Of a DNA stretch of 64,000 bases, positions 22,967-34,053 are shown piece by piece. Under the pieces are notes generated by a model that made no database searches, was not told where the DNA came from, and saw nothing but the letters and a program-made list of their open reading frames with translations. This DNA is from Macrotrachela quadricornifera. Its lineage: Eukaryota > Rotifera > Eurotatoria > Philodinida > Philodinidae. Both the position numbers and the translations under genes were made by a program. Position 1 is the stretch's first letter; the number at the start of each line of letters is the position of its first letter. The DNA lies in the NCBI GenBank assembly GCA_022393335.1, contig JAJEKB010021746.1, positions 386,093 through 450,092 of the forward strand. The letters are read 5' to 3'.

Positions 22967-23805
22967 GAACTTGATTGATTAACATTTGACTTTTTATTAT
23001 ATGAAAGATTTGAAATGTATGTAGTCGACATCGACATCTAGCGGAATTTAATTATATTTGTAAGAATAATTAAAACTTAGAAATATGTTACATTTATATA
23101 ATAAAAATTGTATATAATTTTTGCATCTTAAATATTTTCTTTCATTTACATGATGCAATATCTCTAGTATGAATGTTCTTGTTTAATATCATTGTCTGAC
23201 ATATTTGGGTCACTAAGGACACTTTTCGATGACCGAAGAAAAAAGAATTATGTCTTATTGTATGCAAACATTGAAGAATTATGAAAAATTAGAGATTATT
23301 GAGATTTTATAATAAATTTTGAATTTATCTTGAGTAATTAATAACAGGTATATTTGGTATTGAATTTGATCAACACCACTCAAATATTGGAAAACGTCAG
23401 ATAATGATGTCAAATGTTAATGTTGTTACACTCATAATTTTTCATTTTTATGTTGTCTAGTTACTTCTATTTTGTTTTATGTCTTGTAACATCTAGTATG
23501 AAAAGGTCGTGGTACATTGAAAATGATCGTATAAGATCGAAAATTTCAACAATTTATAATAAAAAAGAATAAAATTCATATTACACATTAAAACTACAAA
23601 TTTCTACAAAATATTGAAGAAGGTTAACAGAATATTTTTTTGCTTCAGTTTGTCCTCATCGAACTCTGCATGGAATATGTTTCAATAGAGTCTTAATTTA
23701 GATTTTGCTTCTTTCTTTTTAATATATATATATATATTTTTCTCTTGTTCTTTTAGTCATTTCTTTTTCATTTATACGAATTTATTTCATCAAATTGTTA
23801 TAAAC
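22967..23805. other. Intergenic upstream of carbonic anhydrase copy A
   Basis: AT-rich; an (at)n run sits at about 23723-23738 close to the gene start. No gene was recognised. Confidence 0.4.
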
Positions 23806-24616
23806 ATGAATGATATTATACTTGCAGCTGCTCTTCATTCAAATACTCCATCATCTTCAGAATCTTTCCTTGACGATTGTTATACAAACAATATTGATTA
23901 TGCTCGAACTTATGATAAAAATATTTATGATAATCAAATTATACCTTCTAAACACTTAGCAATTTTATGTTGTATGGATGCACGTTTAGATGTATTTCGC
24001 ATTCTTGGATTAAAACCAGGTGAAGCACATATTATTCAAAATGGTAAATAAATGAAATTTTCAAAAATATTTTTTATTTTTGTCTTCTTTTTTTTCCTAA
24101 AGGTGGTGGACGTATTCGTGATGCTGTTCGTTCACTTATCTGTAGTCAAACATTATTTCAAACAAAAGAATTAATAATTATTCATCATACTGATTGTGGT
24201 TTTACTTATTTTTCACATAATGATCAAATATCAGCAACACTCACAGTTAAATTATTTATTATTATAAATATCTATTTATTTCTATAATCTCTATGTTTAA
24301 AACTAGCAAAAAGTTTTAATCATTATGAGGATATATTTTTTTCCTTATCTGTAATCGAAACTTTTAGTTAGTCTTAAATATATTTCATATTTTTTTCATA
24401 TTTCAGGTGCGAACAGGAACAAAAACAAATGATTTATTTCAATATCCATCATTCTATCAAGATGATAAACCTGATTTTATGCCAATTATTGATATAGAAC
24501 AATCAATTCGTGATGATATTGCTGAATATAAAAAATATCCAATGTTAAATCAAGATATCATCGTTCGAGGATTTTTATATGATACAAAAACTGGTTTACT
24601 TAAAGAGATTAAATAA
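23806..24616 (+). CDS. Beta-class carbonic anhydrase, copy A
   Basis: Three exons, 23806-24043, 24103-24245 and 24407-24616, with GT-AG introns of 59 and 161 nt; 196 aa. The enzyme interconverts CO2 and bicarbonate using zinc. Beta-class signature: ligand C56 with the Asp-Arg dyad D58/R60 in CCMDARLD, and ligands H108 and C111 in [19 protein letters not shown] follows the first block, and [14 protein letters not shown] ends the protein, a tail typical of short bacterial beta-CAs such as mycobacterial Rv1284. No organelle signal is obvious. Animals have other beta-CAs, but this short bacterial-type form suggests lateral gain. A paralogue with identical exon phases lies at 40837-41586. Confidence 0.9.
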
Positions 24617-25334
24617 TTGATAATAAAATTCGAGATTTTTTTTTCATATTAACTTTGTACTATTTATTATGATATTTAATTTATTATTAAATATGTATAT
24701 TTTTGTAGTATGTTCATTTTTCATGGTTATGGATTAAAATATATATTAAATCCAACTGATTTATAATCATTATTAATTTAGAAGAAAAATTCATATCTTA
24801 ATTTATTACTGCAAGTTTTCTACAATAGTTTTCAGAGTTTGTTTAAATAATTTATCAAGAGACATAGAATTTGATATTAATCTCAGGCCTATTCGATTTG
24901 TTTCGTATAAATCTGTCAAAATCAAATTTTGCATAGCCTTTGCATCAAAAACCTAAAAAACATCAGGAAGTTCGAACATTTCATTATTTGATTATTTTCT
25001 TCTTATTTTTGAAGTCATATTGAAAAACCGCATCAATCCATACACACTATTCATTAGTTCAAGAAAGCTATATAAGCCCTTGAAGCTGCGTTGAACTTCA
25101 CAGCTTTTTTTGCTTAATGCTTTTTATTAAATCGACCAATTTTTTACCGAGTTATATTGCGCATCTTGTCGCTAATTAACAGTAGCTCATTGCTTTGTTA
25201 TCACTAGTCAGCAAAGTGACCATTCTCTTTCTTACCTCGTTTCTTTTATGATTCATACACAAAATTAACATTGTAATAGATACTTTTTCTTATTGTAATG
25301 AAACATCATTCAAAATAATATTCAATAATTGATA
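24617..25334. other. Spacer between carbonic anhydrase A and M20 peptidase
   Basis: About 700 AT-rich bases. A short imperfect inverted pair (gaagctg...cacagctt) near 25080-25110 is the only structure seen. No gene was recognised. Confidence 0.4.
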
Positions 25335-26967
25335 ATGGCTTCTAAAGTATATTCTTCTTTAACATCATCAATGATTTCATTTTTATCCGATTTGATACGT
25401 ATTCGTTCGGTTTGTGGAATTGATGCTGAATGTCTTATTGCTGAACGAATTTGTGTTGAATGTCAAAATTTAAAATTAAAATATGATTTAGTATCAGCAC
25501 CTGATCAAGAACATCGACCAAATGTAATTGTTACTGCTGGTATGTTTCATAGTTTGTTTATTCAAGAAAAATTTATGATTCAGCTTATTTACTTTAGGAA
25601 GTGGTCCTTCAAAGTTTTTGTTTGTTGGTCATATGGATACGGTAAATGTTGAAGATGAAACTCAATGGTCACTTCCACCATTTGCTGGTATGATTGATGA
25701 TAAAACACAAAGAATTATTGGACGTGGTGCATGTGACAATAAAGGTGGTATTGTTTGTGCTTTGTACACATTATATTTACTTCAACAAGTGATTGATGGT
25801 AAGATAATTATTTGATAGATAGATGTCTTTTCAATATACATTATAATTTAGAACAAAAATTAAATGTTAGTATTCAATTAGCATGTGTTGTTGATGAAGA
25901 AAGTGGTGCTTGTTCATCAATTGGTGTTCGTTATTTATTAGATAGAAAGTTAATTTCAGGTGATGGTGCTATTTATGTATATCCAGGTATAAATGTTACT
26001 ATTGGACATCGAGGATTATTAAGATTAACAATTGATGTCAAGGGTGAAAATGTACATACTGGAAGTGTAGAATGGAATACGAAAATTAAAGGAGCTAATG
26101 CAGTTTGTTTGTTTATTTTTGTTTTATATCTAATTTTATATTTTGTTATTTATTGCTTTCAAATAGACAACTGCTTTAGCTCGAATTTTAGTAGCATTGG
26201 AAGATTATGCTTGGAACAATGATAAAGATCCATCTTTTCCTTCTTTAACATTGACCGTAACTCCAGGTATAATTAATTTCTATTTATATTCTTTGATTCA
26301 TTGATATGCTAATTGTGTCTTTCTCACATTATTAATATTTGACATTTATGAAATGTTTTTCTGAATCTAAATATTTATTTAAAGAAGATGGAAGAGAGAA
26401 AATGGCTTATACGAACACATCCTTTGAAATATCTAAATTATTTTAAGAAAAAGATGTTTGTTTATAGGTACAATTTTTAATGGCGGTGGTTTTGCATCTG
26501 TTGTTCCGTCAAATGCTTCAGCTATGGTTGACATTCGTCTAATGCCATCAACATCTGTTAATGATATTTTGAAAAAAATTGAAGATATTATGATGAATAT
26601 AATTAATGAACGAAATGAATTTTATCGTAGAATGACACTTAATTCAACTACTTCTGCTCGATTATCGGCATCTATTACAATTAAAAATCAATTACCAGCT
26701 GCAACAATTGATTCAAATCATCCACTAGTTCTTGCTTGTGTGAATGCAGTTAAAAAGATACTCAATATTAATTGTACAACCAATGGATGTGGTCCAGCTA
26801 ACGAAGGATATATGTTAATTGAAAGTGGTATTCCAACAATTTGTGGATTTGGACCAATTGGAGGCAATGTTCATGGAGTAGATGAGTGGATATCAATTCC
26901 ATCGATGGCTCAAACAGTTGATATTTACCTTGATATTGTCTCGAATTATTGCCAGTTATTCAGATGA
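25335..26967 (+). CDS. M20 metallopeptidase / acetylornithine deacetylase-like
   Basis: Five exons: 25335-25539, 25598-25798, 25852-26102, 26167-26266, 26468-26967, all GT-AG and in frame; 418 aa. M20 enzymes hydrolyse N-acyl amino acids or C-terminal residues with a co-catalytic metal pair. The metal and catalytic residues are all visible: H80 and D82 in GHMDTV, bridging D115 in GRGACDNKGG, E151/E152 in VVDEESGA, and H388 in GGNVHGVDEW. A dimerisation (lid) domain lies between, with IGHRGLLRLTIDVKG and the conserved ENVHTGS. The start ATG 25335 gives the usual short N-terminus with no signal peptide, so a cytosolic enzyme is expected. The substrate is not predictable: acetylornithine deacetylase, aminoacylase and CPG2-type carboxypeptidase share this layout. 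Introns 1-3 are 53-64 nt; the last is 201 nt. Confidence 0.88.
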
Positions 26968-27503
26968 TTTTTTTGTGTAGTTAGTAACTGGTAAAATATA
27001 GAATGATTATCAATGATTGTCGTACAGCGAGTCTGTTTTCTCAACAGCCCCTATTAGAAACTTATGTTCGTCCTAGAACAACTGAACATTTCAGAAGACG
27101 TGTGTCTGGACCCAATGTGCTTACAGTAGAAATTTCAGTCGAAGATATCAAATTGTTCAAAGGTTGCCCTAATACGAAGGTATAAAAAGGAAGTCTTTAT
27201 CCACCCTAAATTTTACGTTGATTTTAAAATGTAGATGAGACCTGCCGTTACAACATGATCGAGTCTGATTTTTTTAAAAATTTCTCTGTTGACTCTTAGC
27301 ACTCGTTTTTCTCACAGAATTCGATGGATGAGGGATATCTTTATGGAAAGAGATCTATTTTTCTCAAAAACTAAATAAAAAATGAAAAATTTGGCTCTAT
27401 CTAGTTGTACAACGTAAGAATGCACCAATGGAAAATATTATAAAATTCTTTTTAAGAAACATACCAAACAAAGATGAACTTTAAAAGTTTGTTTTTTATT
27501 AAT
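26968..27503. other. Spacer, possibly the decayed body of an F-box gene
   Basis: No intact gene. Because the F-box relic at 27504-27647 is on the minus strand, its missing downstream part would lie here. A minus-strand frame over about 27180-27040 stays open for some 40 residues but carries no recognisable repeat. Confidence 0.35.
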
Positions 27504-27647
27504 TTATGGTTGAACAAGGTACGTATCTGCAATGGTATTGAATATTGTACAAACATCTCGACATTGCAGAAGATTTGTTATTTTATCCAAATTGCCCACA
27601 ACCCGACACACTAATTCGACAGGTGCGATGCTCAGTGTAGAATTCAT
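27504..27647 (-). pseudogene. F-box domain fragment
   Basis: A 47-residue frame from ATG 27647 reads LSIAPVELVCRVVGNLDKIT, then LLQCRDVCTIFNTIADTY. This aligns end to end with the F-box exon at 32804-32956 (LPIELIYRILDNLDELTI, LLSCRNVCTRLNNITDTY). Here the conserved Leu-Pro of the F-box is Ala-Pro, and the frame ends three residues after the TDTY-equivalent point without the donor site seen in the other copy, so the gene is probably dead. F-box proteins recruit substrates to SCF ubiquitin ligases. Confidence 0.6.
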
Positions 27648-28926
27648 GTTGTTCAAAGTTGACAATACTTCTTTTCAAATATGCGTCTTTCACTTAAATG
27701 TCTATACTTTGACATAGTTTATTATTTTTCAAATATTTCTTTGCGTATTATAACGTCATCACACTTCTTATCATGGTACAACAATTTATGTGCATATAGA
27801 ATTACGAAAGTGTAATAAGAACAATGAAATGAGAAGATTCTATAGAAACACTTTTCTTCCTCATCTTCTTTATGATTTCATGATTGCCACAATGGAAAAA
27901 CTGTTGCATATAGTGCGTGGCTTTGGCTATTACAAATGATGAATCAGTACAGGAAATAATGGTGGATTTTCACTTCCACATGAAATTATCAAGACCATCC
28001 TAATAGTTTCTCAGTAGTTGTGAAAATTCTGTTCCTTGATTTTTGAGGATTAATACTACATCTCTTATCATCTTTATGAAGAACAATGTTTTCGTGTTCT
28101 CGCTTCAAGCGATTGAGAAATATATGCAGAAAGCTCGTAATGTGTGAAGGATAATTGAGACGATTGGTGGTATTATAGAAAGCAGATGATGAGACAGAAG
28201 TTATCTCATGTTACTGAGGAAGAGAGCGGAACAGATCCATATACACAAGAAATGACGATGTCAATGAGAGTGAGAGCAGAAATATGAACATATAAGACTT
28301 GTTTCATGTGCTAGTCTGAGCTTCATCAGATGGTTGTTCTATTGTCACTAATTCAGCAGTAATAGATCTGAAAATGCCTCTCTGTTGAATCATTGTTTCA
28401 TGCCAAAATTGTGCCTTTATGATTGAATACTAAATGCTCTAATTTGAATGCTACGGAAAGCTCAATATTCTCAGTATTGAGCGAACATAAGGATTTATTT
28501 AGTGGTAAATATTCACCATATCGTAGCATTCGCTGTCTTCTTTCATTTCCTAGTTGACTAAATTCCTTTAATTTCTTTGATATTGTCAACTTTTAATTGA
28601 TTATTTCGTCTTCTTTTTTGCGTAGATGATTAAATTTTGAATTCTGCAAGAGTTCAAACTTCATAGAATTTGTGCAGATTTCTTTCCAAACAGAAACCCC
28701 ATCTTGAAAAGCAGATCATTGAAGAATAAAATAGTGATGCATTGACATGGTCATATCATCATAGTATGATTTATTCTCCATCTGTTGCACTTCCTTCTTT
28801 GTCCTTTTAGAGCATGAATAATTTGATATATAAAATTGATGGTATTTTATTGTTAACATATGCTTCACCCCTCATTTAGTAAAAAGTACAAACATTTTTT
28901 GTGCGTCATCATCGTTTTTTTGACAC
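27648..28926. other. Intergenic with an unassigned minus-strand frame
   Basis: At 28398-28589 the minus strand has a 63-residue frame rich in Lys, Arg, Glu and Leu (KKLKEFSQLGNERRQRM). A second short frame follows at about 28390-28310. The composition is protein-like, but neither end is a credible gene end and I recognise no family. It may be a relic. The rest is AT-rich. Confidence 0.3.
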
Positions 28927-28934
28927 TATAAAAG
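28927..28934 (+). promoter_or_regulatory. TATA box of the secreted-protein gene
   Basis: tataaaag lies 39 bases before the ATG at 28966, a fit for a short-leader, TATA-driven gene. Inferred from sequence and spacing only. Confidence 0.5.
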
Positions 28935-28965
28935 AAAAACAAAACAGACACTTGGCAAAACAATC

Positions 28966-29485
28966 ATGTTCAACTCTGTGTGCTTCACTATCGTAAGTTG
29001 ATATTATTAATTTGCTCATAATTCAACGTCGTTTTACTTCTGATTTTTAGTTATGTTTCGCTGTGGGTTTGTCGTTTGCTCATCATCCCGGTGGTGGTGG
29101 CATTTCATCATTTTTTGGTGGCTTCCGACTACCATTTGTTCGTCCAACTCCGGTTAGCATTTGTACTGTAAACGGAACAGCACAATTATATCTTCAGCAA
29201 ACTCTCACTACATGTAACAATCTCCAAGCAAATGCAACAACCAATGCCATTCTTCAATTAATATTACCCAATTTTGTCGCATATATAAGAAATGCAACTA
29301 ATCAAGCATTAGTAACTAGCAATTGCCCAGCTTTTGTTACTGGTGTGAAAGCTGCTAAAGCAGCTGATGCAGTAGCTAATCGAAATCGACAGCTATTGAT
29401 TTTCAATATCGAACAACAGATCGAACAAATTGCCCGTACTGTTACCGGCACCTATGGTCCAATCGATGTCAACAGTGACCATTAA
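28966..29485 (+). CDS. Small secreted protein, family unknown
   Basis: Two exons, 28966-28992 and 29051-29485, phase-0 GT-AG intron of 58 nt; 153 aa. The intron cuts the signal peptide (MFNSVCFTI | LCFAVGLSFA), a common arrangement for small secreted proteins. Starting the protein in exon 2 alone would weaken the signal. The mature part opens with HHPGGGG, a Gly-rich piece with Phe, then a helical region with three Cys (at about SICTVN, TTCNNL, SNCPAF), several N-glycosylation sites (NGT, NAT) and an Ala/Gln-rich C-terminus. No domain recognised. A tataaaag box 39 bases upstream and an aataaa word about 40 bases after the stop support a real, well expressed gene. Role unknown; possibly a secretory-gland or gut product. 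Confidence 0.75.
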
Positions 29486-30279
29486 TATTGACTCGACTTT
29501 TTATATATGAAGAGATTTATCTCAATAAATAAAATTTTACATCAATGAAAGATGATTCGATACATACGACATATCTTTCACATCTTGATATTAAAAAATC
29601 TGTAGATGTGTATACTGCACAGTCTAAAAAATATTTTTACAACAAAGGACAAAAATAAAGTTTACTTATGATTTCATGTTGTTATTGATATGCTTGCAGC
29701 TACTAGTGGTAAATTTTTGAACTTATCATATATCCTTGTATTCATTATTAAACAATATAATATTAAGAATCATATTTGAGCGATAAATAACCCGTATTCA
29801 GATGAAAAAGACAAAACGTTTGAATTTCTCAAAACAGATTTTATATCAAGATAAACATGAGTAAATTTTAGCACTTCGTAATAGAGAACCGTTCTTATTA
29901 TCTCTGTAGATATTCAAAAAAAATGTTTTTCTGTTGTTTAGTTCTATTTTACTGTAGTCATGATATTAGTTCATAAAAGTCAAGCTCAATCATACGTCGC
30001 CGATATCAAATTGCTGCAATTAAACACGAAATTTTTATTGTATTTGAGTATTTATTAGTGCTGATAAAATAGCTGCGCCAATAACAAATTAATCTAATCA
30101 TATTTTGTGCAAATTTCCATTTTAATTAACAATTTGCAAACAGATGGATCGTAAAATATTGTTCTTCAATTGCAATCAACCAACTTTATTTTACAAGTAA
30201 CGCTCGTCTGAAGACTCGTTCAGCTCTTTCTCGTAGAAATCGTGTTTCTAAATTGCCGGCAAGCTATTCATTTATAAAA
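29486..30279. other. Intergenic, nothing recognised
   Basis: AT-rich spacer after the secreted-protein gene. From about 30190 the sequence becomes mixed in composition (ctcgtctgaagactcgttca) and leads into the tandem repeat. Confidence 0.4.
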
Positions 30280-30605
30280 TTTTAAAAAATCCAAGTCAGA
30301 TTCAAGTTCCTGGACATTAAGGGCCATTGGCCAAACTTCATAAAAAAAAAATTTTTCTGTAAAAAAAGTGATCCTTTGTGTAAAAAATGGATTCTCAAAA
30401 AAATTTTAAAAAAACTAACATCAGATTCGGATTCCTTGACCCCGATTACCCTTCGGTCAACCCTTATAAAAAATTTTTTTTTTGCAAAAAAAGTGATCCT
30501 TTGTGTAAAAAATGGATTCTCAAAAAAATTTTAAAAAACTAACATCAGATTCGAGTTCCTCGACCCCGATTACCCTTTGGTTAAGTTTTATAGAAAATAT
30601 TAATA
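30280..30605. repeat. Tandem repeat, ~125-bp unit, ~2.6 copies
   Basis: The words gtgatcctttgtgtaaaaaa and atggattctcaaaaaaattt occur at 30368 and again at 30493, a 125-base step. The flanking words cagattcaagttcct / cagattcggattcct / cagattcgagttcct and ccccgattaccct repeat in step. Copies two and three are nearly identical, the first is more diverged. A short (caag)n run follows at about 30635-30650. Confidence 0.8.
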
Positions 30606-30855
30606 AAATGTTTTTTTGACCTTTTGCGGACAGACAAGCAAGCAAGCAAGCAATCAATCAGACAATTTATGTTTACTGGACTCTTCTCTACGAGAAAGAG
30701 AATACCTAATGAATGTGAATAATCAAGCAGTACGTAGCATTCAATTATTGCACATGACCTTTATTATTAAACTCAAAGCTGCCGAAGCATCAGACAAACA
30801 ATCAAATGAATTTAGAACCGTATTATCTATGAAATCTACCGATTGATTTAATATA

Positions 30856-31729
30856 GGATGTCCAGTAAGTCGTTAACCAAAGAAAAATTTGAAAATCTTC
30901 ATTAAGCCTTGAGCAAATGGGCTCATTTATTTTACCACGAATTGAGACATGTTCACACTCCAAATCCATACGGATAAGGTTAGCGCGAACCTTTGTTAAA
31001 TACCACTATTGACCTCAACAAGAAAATTTTACTTGTTCACAGATAAGGAGGGAACAATATACAGAATATTGCAAAAGTCACTTTATCGAAAAAGAAAACT
31101 GAAGAATATCCCCCTCCCCCCTTTCGATTACCTTTCAGCATAGGGTGATGTCCAAGAACATTTTTATTGGCTCGAGACTTTTCCTACAATTATTGCTAGC
31201 TGCAGCTCTGAACAAAAGGCTGGTCTGATACAGAGTTTATCTCACTCAGTTACTTGAGCTCCCCATACACACTGACTAACCACATACTAGCTACAGGAGC
31301 TCTGTGGTATGTCGACAATCTAATCAGCATGCTATCGGAAGGGTGATTCGAGACAAATAGCCGTTAGTGACTTGTCCAGAGTCATTCCATGACTGTTAGT
31401 ACTGAGGTTCGACCATAATATCTTATGGGTAGGTGTCGAACAACGTAACCGCTTACCCATGGCGGCTCAAGAAAATTGAGTATCTCCATTATGGTTCGAG
31501 CAAATGAATCGATTTTTTTCCCAAAGATATGCGCATGTTCACGCTCCAAATCAATACGGACGAGATTATGAGAGTCTATGGTAAGTATTTTGTTTTCTTT
31601 TGCTATCTGTGAACAAGTAAAATTTTCTTGTTGAGGTCAATAGTGGTATTTAACAAAGGTTCTCACTAATCTTATCCGTATAGATTTGAAGTACAAATTT
31701 TTCTTTGGCTAAGGACTTATTGGAAATTC
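30856..31729. mobile_element. TIR element with TA flanks (MITE-like)
   Basis: 874 bp bounded by TA (30854-30855 and 31730-31731). The left end ggatgtccagtaagtcgtta is matched by the complement of the right end gaatttccaataagtcctta, and the pairing extends inward (accactattgacctcaacaa and acttgttcacagata in both arms), about 190 and 130 bases. Inside the right half a motif of the left arm (catgttcacactccaaatcc) is repeated in direct orientation at about 31535. The central part (about 31100-31480) is GC-richer and matches nothing I know. No transposase frame. Confidence 0.7.
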
Positions 31730-31731
31730 TA

Positions 31732-32803
31732 TATATGAAACAGATCTCCTATTATCTAGTTCCGAACTTAGACACGCACACGATCAAGTAACACTCATCT
31801 TCTACGAGTTTTTGATAATATGCAACTGGAAAAGACTGAATCACGATTCTTTTTTTCATATTGAATTTGATAGTTCAGAGATCTTAATAAATACTCCCTG
31901 CATTGTCAAAACTATTTGATAGACATAAATGATGATATGTTTTTCGAAAAACAAAAAGAATAAATTTTTCTCAAATCTTTAACTTAAAACTTGTCAAAGC
32001 CTTGTTGAAGTTTAATTGAGCCAAAATCCTTTTTCATTGGTTAAATATTTGATTCGATAGACTTTCACTGTATCTCAGTAGTGGAAAGTGTACCGATACT
32101 TACACAACATATGTTTAGGGTTACTCAAAAACACATTATATAGTTTTATTCAAAATAAAAGGTCTCTTGTATCAGAAGATTTAGAAATCAACTTTAAAAT
32201 AATATGAGTATAATCCATTAGAAATTATCATTTACGATCGTTGCTAAAGATTACAAAGTATTATAAAAAATGAAGAATTAAAGCACAGAAGTTACATAAA
32301 TTAGTGTAAAACTTGCAGAGATATCTCGTAATAATGACTCCACAATTATTGAAAACTGCAACTTACTTAGGCTCAGTAACAGGAAGGATGATCATATGAT
32401 TAGAATTTTCTTTAATCACGACATTTGTTCCTCAATATTTATTGTCTCCAACAGTATTCACTGTCACTCTCTTCCTCCTTCCTTCTCACTACTCTTATAC
32501 TTCCATGAAAGCATTGAGAAGAAATGTAAACTAAGTTTACGTACATGCTGAAGAGAAATAAAAACTCAACGTGTAAAGAATCCAACTTTTTGCATAACAT
32601 ATAAAGAAAAGAAAAAAAAATGATGTATAGTGGCTCTTATAAAGCATTTTTATTTCGTTCTTCTTATTGGATGTTTGCAATTTTATATGTTGACAAGAAA
32701 TTGCATCATCATGAGAAACTGCATAACACATTATCCATAGAGAAATATAAATAAAAATAATAAAGCATTTCAAAGGTAACAATTCCAAAGAAACAGTATT
32801 AAT
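31732..32803. other. Intergenic, nothing recognised
   Basis: AT-rich; no gene, repeat or TE feature was recognised. The last 100 bases are the likely promoter region of the F-box exon at 32804. Confidence 0.4.
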
Positions 32804-32956
32804 ATGTACTTTAAAATGACTTTATTATTGCATACATTACCAATTGAGTTGATTTATCGGATTCTTGACAATCTTGATGAATTAACAATCCTTCTGTCAT
32901 GTCGTAATGTCTGCACAAGACTCAATAACATCACAGACACTTATCATCGATATCAG
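32804..32956 (+). CDS. F-box protein, first exon only
   Basis: Exon from ATG 32804 (or ATG 32816) to a donor at 32957 (cag|gtatt). It codes LHTLPIELIYRILDNLDELT followed by LLSCRNVCTRLNNITDTYHRYQ, a full F-box with the LP-x-E-L core, expected to bind Skp1 of an SCF ubiquitin ligase. The exon ends at the same point (HRYQ) where related rotifer F-box genes are spliced. The remaining exons are not recognisable before the assembly gap at 33611, so the gene is either cut by the gap or broken. It is homologous to the dead copy at 27504-27647. Confidence 0.6.
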
Positions 32957-33568
32957 GTATTGTTTGATTTTATTATTAAATCATATTTATTCACTTTTCT
33001 AACTCTAATTTCAAAGAATTAGATTTCATATGGTAGGATTCTATTAATCAAAAGAATTCAATAGGTGATTCACAAACATTATCTTTAACTTCATAATATG
33101 TTTTCGAGAACACAATTTTGAGGGTTGTTGAAGTGTGTTTCTCAGAAATATTACCTTTTTATATCATCTATACTTGATCATATTAGTAAATATCCATAAT
33201 CTAGAATAAATAAAACACATATCCAATTTGTGCACTTGTAGATAGAAGAATTTGTATGAATGCAACTTATGCAGTTCTCATGCTCCACTCAATCTATGGA
33301 AAAATCTTTTCAGAATGACTGTTCTACTCTCAAACGAGGTCCACTCTACCTTCTTTTTTTGATCAGTACTGTCCTACAAATGACTCATACAAAATCTATT
33401 ATTCAATTGATGTGATTTTGATATGAAAAGATATATTAAATCTTCTCGAAAGACAAAATTTTGTATTTGCATTTTATAAGCATTTCCACATGGATCATTA
33501 CGAAAAAAGCTTGTAGAACAATCATTTTGTCCTGACCATCCTGATGACAGTCTCTGATATGAAATCTT
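32957..33568. other. Sequence between F-box exon and gap
   Basis: AT-rich. A minus-strand stretch at about 33586-33420 could code a short Cys-containing segment (SSGWSGQNDCS, RNDPCGN) resembling an EGF-like loop, but it is too short to assign. Possible unrecognised introns or exons of the F-box gene. Confidence 0.3.
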
Positions 33569-34053
33569 ACGAGGGAACATCACCAACTGTTCAAGCGCTT
33601 TTTAATTCAANNNNNNNNNNNNNNNNNNNNNNNNNNNNNNNNNNNNNNNNNNNNNNNNNNNNNNNNNNNNNNNNNNNNNNNNNNNNNNNNNNNNNNNNNN
33701 NNNNNNNNNNNNNNNNNNNNNNNNNNNNNNNNNNNNNNNNNNNNNNNNNNNNNNNNNNNNNNNNNNNNNNNNNNNNNNNNNNNNNNNNNNNNNNNNNNNN
33801 NNNNNNNNNNNNNNNNNNNNNNNNNNNNNNNNNNNNNNNNNNNNNNNNNNNNNNNNNNNNNNNNNNNNNNNNNNNNNNNNNNNNNNNNNNNNNNNNNNNN
33901 NNNNNNNNNNNNNNNNNNNNNNNNNNNNNNNNNNNNNNNNNNNNNNNNNNNNNNNNNNNNNNNNNNNNNNNNNNNNNNNNNNNNNNNNNNNNNNNNNNNN
34001 NNNNNNNNNNTTTGAATTAAAAAGCGCTTGAACAGTTGGTGATGTTCCCTCGT
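33569..34053. repeat. Assembly gap flanked by perfect inverted repeats
   Basis: 400 N (33611-34010) sit between 33569-33610 (acgagggaacatcaccaact ...) and 34011-34053, its exact reverse complement over about 42 bases. Beyond the arms the two flanks differ. The gap size of exactly 400 is probably an arbitrary or estimated scaffold value. The hidden content may be a hairpin or fold-back that stopped assembly, or the arms may be a local assembly artefact. Confidence 0.9.
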
